This document shows, one piece after another, positions 1-5,022 of a stretch of 6,031 bases of DNA; the stretch's first letter is position 1; each line of letters opens with the position of its first letter. Source of the stretch: DAIPHL01 sp036771375 (lineage in GTDB: Bacteria; Synergistota; Synergistia; Synergistales; Synergistaceae); the NCBI GenBank assembly GCA_036771375.1, contig DAIPHL010000131.1, positions 1-6,031 on the forward strand, in the 5' to 3' direction. A program made the translations under genes and the position numbers. The notes beneath the pieces are model-generated. The model was not told the origin of the DNA, made no database searches, and saw only the letters and a list, made by a program, of their open reading frames with translations.

Positions 1-1
1 G

Positions 2-688
2 GTCGGCGCGTTGTTCAAGGCGCCGAAGATCGTGCAAAGAGCACCCGAGATCCTGAAGCGGGCGGCGAGCATCCACGACTGCGGCGTACACGCCTGGGAC
101 CACGTTCTGATACAGGATCACCTGGGCACAATGGAGCGGGACGATATCCGACGCGAATATGAAAAAGCCTTCGAACTCTTCGCGAACGTCACCGGAAAAC
201 CCGCCGAAAGCATCGCCGCGCCGGGGTGGCAGGTCACACCCGACAGCCTGTCCGTGACCGACGAGTTTTCGCTGGACTACGCGAGCGACACCAGGGGAAA
301 AACACCCTTCTATCCCGAAGTACGAGGAATCGTTTACAAAACGCTCCAAATTCCCACGACCCTGTCCACCATGGACGAAATCATGGGGCTTACGATCGAT
401 CGCTCTTTTTCCGACGTATGGTTTTCCGAGATGAGGCAAAACGTCGAGGTGCTGACCATACACGCCGAGATGGAGGGACGAAGCCGCCTGAAGGACTTCG
501 AAACATTCCTCGACCGGGTGATCGAAAACGACATCTCCCTTGTGACGCTGAAGGACCTGGCCGCGGAGGTACGCGGCAGTGCGCCCGTTTCAAACATCTC
601 GCCCACCCGGATAAGAGGCCGGGCGGGCGAGATCGTCGAGCAGGCGGACACAAAAGAGGATCGGACTCAAGCTAGAACGCTTTTATAA
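2..688 (+). CDS. ArnD-like polysaccharide/lipid deacetylase (NodB fold), 5' truncated
   Basis: This is the C-terminal part of a NodB-fold deacetylase most like ArnD, which removes the formyl group from undecaprenyl-phosphate-linked 4-formamido-arabinose in lipid A modification. The reading frame is open to the left edge, so the TTG at base 11 is not a credible start, and about 80-90 N-terminal residues with the first catalytic Asp/His motifs are missing. Counting from the codon at base 11, ArnD-type motifs appear in order: GVHAWDH (25-31), AAPGW (69-73), SDTRGKTPFYP (92-102), QIPTTLSTMDEIMG (113-126) and LTIHAEMEG (148-156). The NodB-type domain seems to end near residue 187. It is followed by a charged tail of about 38 residues that I do not recall from ArnD. 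No other arn gene is visible, so the substrate may be another N-formyl or N-acetyl sugar. The 3' end overlaps the convergent transporter gene by 17 bp. The fold and family are well supported; the exact reaction is not. Confidence 0.8.
   Translation, partial: VGALFKAPKIVQRAPEILKRAASIHDCGVHAWDHVLIQDHLGTMERDDIRREYEKAFELFANVTGKPAESIAAPGWQVTPDSLSVTDEFSLDYASDTRGKTPFYPEVRGIVYKTLQIPTTLSTMDEIMGLTIDRSFSDVWFSEMRQNVEVLTIHAEMEGRSRLKDFETFLDRVIENDISLVTLKDLAAEVRGSAPVSNISPTRIRGRAGEIVEQADTKEDRTQARTLL
596..633 (-). terminator. GC-rich hairpin downstream of the transporter gene, candidate operon 3' end
   Basis: Arms ATCTCGCCCACCCGG (596-610) and CCGGGCGGGCGAGAT (619-633) are inverted repeats of 15 bases with one mismatch, around an 8-base loop. 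In the plus-strand transcript the mismatch (base 605 with 624) is A-C. In the minus-strand transcript it becomes a G-U wobble, so all 15 positions can pair. The hairpin starts about 38 bases past the minus-strand transporter stop, inside the end of the convergent deacetylase gene. Only a short GTTTG follows it on the minus strand, so it is a weak intrinsic terminator at best. It could instead be a 3'-end-stabilising structure. It also encodes part of the deacetylase tail. Confidence 0.5.
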
Positions 689-2315
689 CGGCCATGACGA
701 AACTGTAGATCCCATCTCCCGCGATCAGGCCGGACTCACGCATTTCCATGGCCTTGACCCCGAAAAACGCTCGATAAATCAAAGCGACGACAACGCCGAT
801 TCCGTACATCGGACTGTAGATCAGAAGGCCTGTCGCAAGCAGAACTCCGACGGTCTTTCTGCTGCCAAAGACAAATTGTATCACAGCACCCAGAAGCCCC
901 CAGCGCAGCAATTGGGTCAAAATCTCCGCATTCCGCCCCGCCTTTATCGTCGTCGCAAAAACGGGCGACACCGGAGCCAGCGTTCCCAGCCTAAAATACA
1001 TGTTCATAAAGGCTCCGACCATCAGGAACCCCACAACGGCTCCCACGATTTCCGCTAGAAGCTGCTGTCTCCTGCCTTCGAGCTCATATGGAATGTCGCT
1101 GTTCTTACCCCGCAAGATCCACCCGGTTTTAAGATCGTAGCCCATATCGGCAAAACACGGACCAGTACAGGCCACATAACCTGTCAACAGTGCCAGGGCA
1201 ACGAGCGGAAACCCCATAAACAACCCCAACGAAAGGAATATCGTGGTGATTGCAAAAGCGGGAAACCAACCCGAACGCATGGCGCATATCCCCACCAACA
1301 CAGGTGCGACCACCGCGGAAAACGTCGTCCACCCGACCCACAAGACAATTCTGCCGACCGGCATTTGTGTAAAAACACCGGTGACAACTGCAAGGACCAT
1401 CGAGACACCCGCGTTCAAGATGACGGCGGTCATTACGGACTTTTTTACCCCTTCATGGTTTACCGTGTACGGGTACGTGTTTCCTTCTTCGTCCGTTTCC
1501 TCCATCTTACCCTTTGAGCCCCTGTACAAAATGATACACACCTGTATCAAGGACATGAGGCCAGCTCCTACCATTATTCCATGTGGTATATATGTCTTTC
1601 CGAGATCGAAACCCCATAAAACCGGGGAATACGCTCGAATCAGGAGTCCCAACGCGAGCGCACCCATCGACCAGGGATTCGCAAGAAACACCATGCCCAC
1701 TCCCGCCATCGGCAGACCGTAGGAAGCGGCAGCCGGAATCCCTATCCACGCCGCCGGAACTTTGAGAGCACTCCCTAACGCACCGACAGCGATTCCTTGC
1801 AACAAACGCTTGATCTTTTCGCCTCCTTCGTCACCCGCCATAATCGTGGAGGCAGTTGCAACGCCGGGTGGCCATGGAGCAGACGCAGGATACACGCTGG
1901 AATCATAGATCCTGTAAACAAAATAAATGCTGATACAGGTCGCCGCCGTCGCACCCACCAGCATATAGTTGACATATTCCAATCCACCATCGACAAAATA
2001 AAAGATTCCTACCACCAGAATACCGCAGTTTGAAGCGGCAAACGCGGCTCCGGAACACATCGTCTGCACAAGATTCTGCCGATCCAACGATCGGAACCGT
2101 TTCATCCTCGAAAAAGGGATCCGGGCAAGAGACATCGCAATGATGGCACCCAAAATCGACGTATTCGCCCCGAAACCGGTTTTTACCAATACCTGCATGG
2201 AAATGATCGCCGATACGGCCGAGACCAAAAGGCTCAAGAACAAGGTATCCATCTCGAATGTTTTTACGTGAGTTCCGTATCGGGAAACGTTCGGCGTCTC
2301 TTCGTTTTTTCTCAA
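672..2315 (-). CDS. OPT-superfamily oligopeptide transporter
   Basis: This is an integral membrane protein of the oligopeptide transporter (OPT/YSL) family. The family comprises cation-coupled importers of small peptides, peptide-like compounds or metal chelates; bacterial members are mostly of unknown substrate. It is 547 residues from the TTG at 2315, a normal length for bacterial OPT proteins. I count roughly 13-15 hydrophobic segments. Family-like features are the VYPASAPWPPG stretch (about residues 141-151), followed by a GDEGGEKIKRLL loop, and the CFADMGYDLKTGWILRG loop (about 387-403), which matches the conserved OPT 'DLKTG' motif. A charged cytoplasmic-looking loop with KGKMEETDEEGN lies near 268-279. 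The frame is open upstream to a TTG at 2357 and an ATG at 2339. I chose 2315 because GGGGGG sits six bases before it, while the others lack a Shine-Dalgarno. It is the last gene of the operon, about 120 bases after the second NicX-like gene, and probably imports the substrate of those enzymes. The family is firm; the substrate is unknown. Confidence 0.88.
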   Translation of the reverse strand: MRKNEETPNVSRYGTHVKTFEMDTLFLSLLVSAVSAIISMQVLVKTGFGANTSILGAIIAMSLARIPFSRMKRFRSLDRQNLVQTMCSGAAFAASNCGILVVGIFYFVDGGLEYVNYMLVGATAATCISIYFVYRIYDSSVYPASAPWPPGVATASTIMAGDEGGEKIKRLLQGIAVGALGSALKVPAAWIGIPAAASYGLPMAGVGMVFLANPWSMGALALGLLIRAYSPVLWGFDLGKTYIPHGIMVGAGLMSLIQVCIILYRGSKGKMEETDEEGNTYPYTVNHEGVKKSVMTAVILNAGVSMVLAVVTGVFTQMPVGRIVLWVGWTTFSAVVAPVLVGICAMRSGWFPAFAITTIFLSLGLFMGFPLVALALLTGYVACTGPCFADMGYDLKTGWILRGKNSDIPYELEGRRQQLLAEIVGAVVGFLMVGAFMNMYFRLGTLAPVSPVFATTIKAGRNAEILTQLLRWGLLGAVIQFVFGSRKTVGVLLATGLLIYSPMYGIGVVVALIYRAFFGVKAMEMRESGLIAGDGIYSFVMAVIKAF

Positions 2316-2321
2316 TGTGAT

Positions 2322-2327
2322 CCCCCC
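2322..2327 (-). promoter_or_regulatory. Ribosome binding site deciding the transporter start
   Basis: On the minus strand a run of six G residues is followed by ATCACA and then a TTG codon (2313-2315). This six-base spacing is suitable. The upstream in-frame ATG at 2339 and TTG at 2357 have no comparable purine-rich site. Confidence 0.55.
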
Positions 2328-2434
2328 ATTCCAGCTCATTCTTATATATGCAAACAACTTGAGACAACATTCCCATCAAATGAAACCGGCAAGGGAAACG
2401 GTCGTTGAATTTATCGATAGCCGCACCTCTTTTT

Positions 2435-3499
2435 TCAGTAACCTTGTACTCCCAGCTTCTTGCAAAAATCGGCTATCTCGGGATGCACATAACGCCCGTC
2501 ACTTTCAAAAGGTTTCCCATCCAACCGTATGCTCGGTTTGGAAACGACCCCATCCGTGTGAGACGCCGCCGTCCAAAATTTACCCATTATCGCCTTGCCC
2601 TGGCTTCCTATTCCAAACTCCATACAGCCGAAAATCCGCTCATCTTCGACAATCCTGCCTGTCGCTTTCGTAACGCCGGGATTGAATCCCAAAGAGTAAT
2701 GGGCCAGCCGATACATGTTGGGATCGTTAAAACCCGCCAGCCAATTTTTGAAAATCTCCGCGTCTTTCCCTCCACTTACCTTCGTGACGACGCCTTTTTC
2801 CAGTATGAGCATCACTTGATCGGAAAGCAGTCCGAGCTGTGTCGGAGGGAAAAGAGCCACATCGAAGACCAAGACTCCTTCAATCGTCTCTTCGATGGGG
2901 CACCAGGATATCTGTCCGCCAAGCATGATCGGATATCCCTTTTGCGTGGCGAGTTGACCGGAATGACGAATCTTCCTGCCCTTGTTATACGCCTTTAAAT
3001 CCGTTCCGTTCGCATCCGTGATGACCACTTCGTCTGCCTCCGCGAGAATCTGTTTCATCCTCTCGCCCATCGCCACCATGGTCATATAATCGACCTTCCC
3101 AATCGTGTTCGTCATCATCGTGACGTCCATTCCAGTCAGGTTTATATACCTGCAGCCATTTGCCATGGCCTTTTGAAACGAATCGCAAAGCATGATCGAG
3201 GAGTAAGCGAATTCAATCCAGACATCGGAAGCGGCTACGGCATTGCCGATCGGTTTTACAGGTTCCGCGTAGAGCTTCGACGATGTAGGGTAATATATCA
3301 CCACCGGATTCGCTCCGACCGAAAAAACCGCGTTCGCCGTCGCCTCTACGACTCTTTGGTCAGAAGAAGAGTCCGCCGTGATAACCACATTTTCCCCTTT
3401 TTCGACGAGCATCACGTCCTTTACGAGCTTATACGAAGCCCCCGCAACTTCAAAAGACAAATATTTTTCCGTCATCTCCACACCGATCGGGTATTCCAT
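2435..3499 (-). CDS. NicX/M29 aminopeptidase-like metalloprotein, paralog B
   Basis: This 354-residue cytoplasmic protein belongs to the superfamily that joins M29 (aminopeptidase T-like, COG2309) peptidases and NicX, the Fe(II) 2,5-dihydroxypyridine 5,6-dioxygenase. It has no signal peptide or membrane segment. The C-terminal half carries GGQISWCPIEETIEGVLVFD (195-214), NMYRLAHYSLGFNPG (261-275), then GRIVEDERIFGC, and HTDGVVSKP (314-322). H267, H314 and D316 line up with the metal ligands reported for NicX (His265, His318, Asp320, from memory). The ATG at 3499 was chosen because GGGGGAG lies seven bases upstream. The frame could extend to 3535, but that extension has no ribosome site and no match in the paralog. 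It is about 64% identical, without gaps, to the gene directly upstream. It is probably a hydrolase acting on a peptide or an amide-like nitrogen compound imported by the adjacent OPT protein; ring cleavage is an alternative. The superfamily is well supported; the reaction is not known. Confidence 0.8.
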   Translation of the reverse strand: MEYPIGVEMTEKYLSFEVAGASYKLVKDVMLVEKGENVVITADSSSDQRVVEATANAVFSVGANPVVIYYPTSSKLYAEPVKPIGNAVAASDVWIEFAYSSIMLCDSFQKAMANGCRYINLTGMDVTMMTNTIGKVDYMTMVAMGERMKQILAEADEVVITDANGTDLKAYNKGRKIRHSGQLATQKGYPIMLGGQISWCPIEETIEGVLVFDVALFPPTQLGLLSDQVMLILEKGVVTKVSGGKDAEIFKNWLAGFNDPNMYRLAHYSLGFNPGVTKATGRIVEDERIFGCMEFGIGSQGKAIMGKFWTAASHTDGVVSKPSIRLDGKPFESDGRYVHPEIADFCKKLGVQGY

Positions 3500-3506
3500 T
3501 TCGTCT

Positions 3507-3513
3507 CTCCCCC
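3507..3513 (-). promoter_or_regulatory. Ribosome binding site for paralog B
   Basis: GGGGGAG on the minus strand precedes the ATG at 3499 with a seven-base spacer, AGACGAA. It lies inside the longer open frame that begins at 3535, which argues against that upstream start. Confidence 0.6.
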
Positions 3514-3565
3514 TCACAAAAAACAATTGGACCAAACATGGATAAAGATTCGTCGAGATTGCCCC

Positions 3566-4630
3566 TCAATAACCCGAAACACCCAACGATCTACAGAACT
3601 CCACCGATTTTTCATCCTTATAGACCCCGTTCTCTTCCAAAACGACGCCATCCAAGAGAACGGTCGGTTTCGACACGACGCCGTCCGTGTGGGCAGCAGC
3701 ATCCCAAAACGCACCCATCAGACTGGCTCCCTGACTGCCAAAGCCGAATTCGATGCAGCCGAAGATCCTTTCATCTTCCACAATACGCCCCGTTGCCTTC
3801 GTCACGCCCGGATTAAACCCCAATGAATAATGTGCCAATCTGTACATATTCGGATCATCGAAACTCGACAACCAATCGCTGAACGTTCTCGCCTGCGCAC
3901 CTCCTTCGATTTTTACGGCCCTCCCGTCTTCGACGGTCAAAATCACCTTTTCCTTGAGCAATCCGATCTCCGCCGGGGGGAAGAGCGCGGCATCAAAGAC
4001 CAGAACCCCCTGAATCGTTTCCTCCATCGGACACCAACTGACCTGCCCCCCCAGCATGACAGGAAACCCTTTTTTCGTTGCTTTTTGCCCCGAGTGCTTC
4101 ACCTTTCTGCCTCGATTGTAGGCCGTGAGGTTCGTACCATTTTCGTCTTTTATGATCACCTCGTCCGAACTTTGGACGAAACGAGTGAGGTACTCGCCGA
4201 ACTCAACGAGCGTGTCGTAATCCACCTTTCCGATCGTATTTGTGAGCATAATGACATCCATTCCCGTAAGACAGGTGTACCGAACTCCGTTCTCAACGGA
4301 ACGCTGGAAACATGGCGTGTGCATCACGCAATAGTAGGCAAACTCTATCCACACATCCGCTTCGGATACCGCCTCCGCCACGGGCTTGACAGGTTCTTCA
4401 AAAGCTTTGTAAGATGTCGGATAGTACAATACGATGGGGTTTCCTTCAACCATATAAACAGCTTTGGATACGGCCTCCACGACCCTGCTGTCAGAAGAGG
4501 TATCCGCCGTGATAACGACGTTCTCGCCCTTACGAACAAGCATAATGTCCTTCACTAGTTTTAAAGCGGCTTGAGCTACTTCTAACGACAGGTATCCCTT
4601 TGTCATTTCACTTCCGATTGGATAATCCAC
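3566..4630 (-). CDS. NicX/M29 aminopeptidase-like metalloprotein, paralog A
   Basis: This is the first gene of the minus-strand operon, with the same family and length (354 residues) as paralog B. Landmarks from the GTG start are GGQVSWCPMEETIQGVLVFD (195-214), the block around H267 (NMYRLAHYSLGFNPG), EDERIFGCIEFGFGSQG (285-301) and HTDGVVSKP (314-322). H267, H314 and D316 form the candidate metal site, with E294 a possible extra acidic ligand. Residues 259-292 are identical in both copies, while residues 101-120 and 141-155 differ strongly, which may mark substrate-facing regions. The start is ambiguous: an ATG at 4636 lies only three bases after AAAGGAG, whereas the GTG at 4630 is nine bases away. 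The GTG aligns with the ATG of paralog B and gives equal lengths, so I prefer it. The gap to paralog B is 66 bases with no hairpin, so the two genes are probably co-transcribed. It may act as a metallo-aminopeptidase, amidase or ring-cleaving enzyme; sequence alone does not decide. Confidence 0.8.
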   Translation of the reverse strand: MDYPIGSEMTKGYLSLEVAQAALKLVKDIMLVRKGENVVITADTSSDSRVVEAVSKAVYMVEGNPIVLYYPTSYKAFEEPVKPVAEAVSEADVWIEFAYYCVMHTPCFQRSVENGVRYTCLTGMDVIMLTNTIGKVDYDTLVEFGEYLTRFVQSSDEVIIKDENGTNLTAYNRGRKVKHSGQKATKKGFPVMLGGQVSWCPMEETIQGVLVFDAALFPPAEIGLLKEKVILTVEDGRAVKIEGGAQARTFSDWLSSFDDPNMYRLAHYSLGFNPGVTKATGRIVEDERIFGCIEFGFGSQGASLMGAFWDAAAHTDGVVSKPTVLLDGVVLEENGVYKDEKSVEFCRSLGVSGY

Positions 4631-4639
4631 GATCATCGA

Positions 4640-4646
4640 CTCCTTT
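4640..4646 (-). promoter_or_regulatory. Ribosome binding site for paralog A
   Basis: AAAGGAG on the minus strand precedes two in-frame starts, the ATG at 4636 (three-base spacer) and the GTG at 4630 (nine-base spacer). The second agrees better with the alignment to paralog B. Confidence 0.6.
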
Positions 4647-4675
4647 CGTGAAATCAGCGAGGCACCTTTATCACT

Positions 4676-4743
4676 TTAGAGCGCATGACAACAATGAGAT
4701 GAAAAGTTTTTGCTTTCAAGTGGTCCTAAGATGCTCTAAGATG
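4676..4743. repeat. CTAAGATG direct repeat with an inverted GCTCTAA copy, possible operator
   Basis: CTAAGATG occurs at 4726-4733 and again at 4736-4743, so the two copies have a period of exactly ten bases, about one helical turn. The second copy is part of GCTCTAA (4733-4739), whose perfect inverse TTAGAGC lies at 4676-4682, about 57 bases away centre to centre. The arrangement fits a site for a dimeric regulator upstream of the minus-strand operon. The obvious candidate is the divergent PucR-type protein. The elements are short, so chance cannot be excluded. Confidence 0.35.
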
Positions 4744-4748
4744 GACAA

Positions 4749-4782
4749 GTATTTTTGATTTCAATGAATACTCAAATAATAC
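4749..4782. repeat. Imperfect inverted repeat in the divergent intergenic region
   Basis: GTATTTTTGA (4749-4758) faces TCAAATAATAC (4772-4782). The arms pair along their length if one base is bulged. Nearly concentric inside lies TTCAATGAA (4760-4768), itself a palindrome around a central A. It could be an operator. The arms are AT-rich, which lowers their significance. Confidence 0.25.
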
Positions 4783-4966
4783 CCATTTACACGATATGAA
4801 TCATCGTTTTACAAAGAAAAGAATTTCTCAATTTTTCAGCCAATGCGATAAAAATTCACTTGAGTTTCTTTCATTTTATGTTCTTACAATACAAATCCGG
4901 TTCGTTAAAATGTCTTCCATGTCCAAAACAGTACATCGAATTTCCTCTCCCCTCCGGACGTTCATG

Positions 4967-4972
4967 TATAAT
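4967..4972 (+). promoter_or_regulatory. Candidate -10 element for the PucR-type gene
   Basis: A perfect TATAAT, directly preceded by TG, lies about 50 bases upstream of the GTG start. No good -35 hexamer is found 16-19 bases upstream; only a CT-rich stretch is there. If it is real, the promoter probably needs an activator. Confidence 0.35.
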
Positions 4973-5009
4973 AAGCAACATACCTTACCCGTAAATTCCA
5001 CGGATATCT

Positions 5010-5015
5010 GGAGGT
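5010..5015 (+). promoter_or_regulatory. Ribosome binding site for the PucR-type gene
   Basis: GGAGGT is followed by the seven-base spacer AACAGCC and the GTG at 5023. This is the strongest Shine-Dalgarno in the window and it fixes the GTG start. Confidence 0.8.
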
Positions 5016-5022
5016 AACAGCC

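Larger units (their letters stand above)
4631..5022. other. Divergent intergenic control region
   Basis: This stretch of about 390 bases separates the minus-strand operon from the plus-strand PucR-type gene, and is clearly richer in A and T than the flanking genes. I see no convincing gene in it. It should hold the promoters of both transcription units. For the minus strand a weak candidate is TTGAAA (4719-4714), but the hexamer CATTGT found 17 bases downstream (4696-4691) is poor; a second weak pair is TTGTTG (4694-4689) and GATAAA (4672-4667). For the plus strand there is TATAAT at 4967-4972, and TACAAT at 4885-4890 with TTGAGT 19 bases before it. Short direct and inverted repeats between 4676 and 4782 are listed separately as possible operator sites. 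Confidence 0.6.

Noticed and set aside
226..675. Plus-strand 149-codon frame inside the ArnD-like gene
   Set aside because: It is an out-of-frame shadow, whereas the overlapping frame carries all the ArnD motifs.
1903..2379. Minus-strand frame of 158 codons overlapping the transporter start
   Set aside because: It lies in another frame over the transporter's conserved N-terminal membrane segments and lacks membrane or domain features of its own.
2316..2434. Possible internal promoter between paralog B and the transporter (TATATA near 2343-2348, minus strand)
   Set aside because: No -35 hexamer at a suitable distance and no terminator for the upstream gene, so a separate transcription unit is not supported.
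3173..3826. Plus-strand open frame of 217 codons spanning parts of both paralogs and the gap between them
   Set aside because: It is antisense to two well-supported genes, rich in Arg/His from reverse-reading codons, with no domain or ribosome site.
3830..4558. Long plus-strand open frame of 242 codons opposite paralog A, and a similar-looking one opposite paralog B (2405-2998)
   Set aside because: Both are antisense shadows. They resemble each other only because the sense genes are paralogs, and they match no known family.
4686..4700. Resemblance to the Bacillus PucR box around a minus-strand CATTGTTG
   Set aside because: Only a CATTG core fits, too little to claim a binding site.
4796..5017. 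A 73-codon plus-strand frame in the intergenic region whose stop lies within the PucR-type gene's ribosome site
   Set aside because: It has no Shine-Dalgarno, its composition looks like translated AT-rich non-coding DNA, and it spans candidate promoter elements. A leader peptide cannot be fully excluded.
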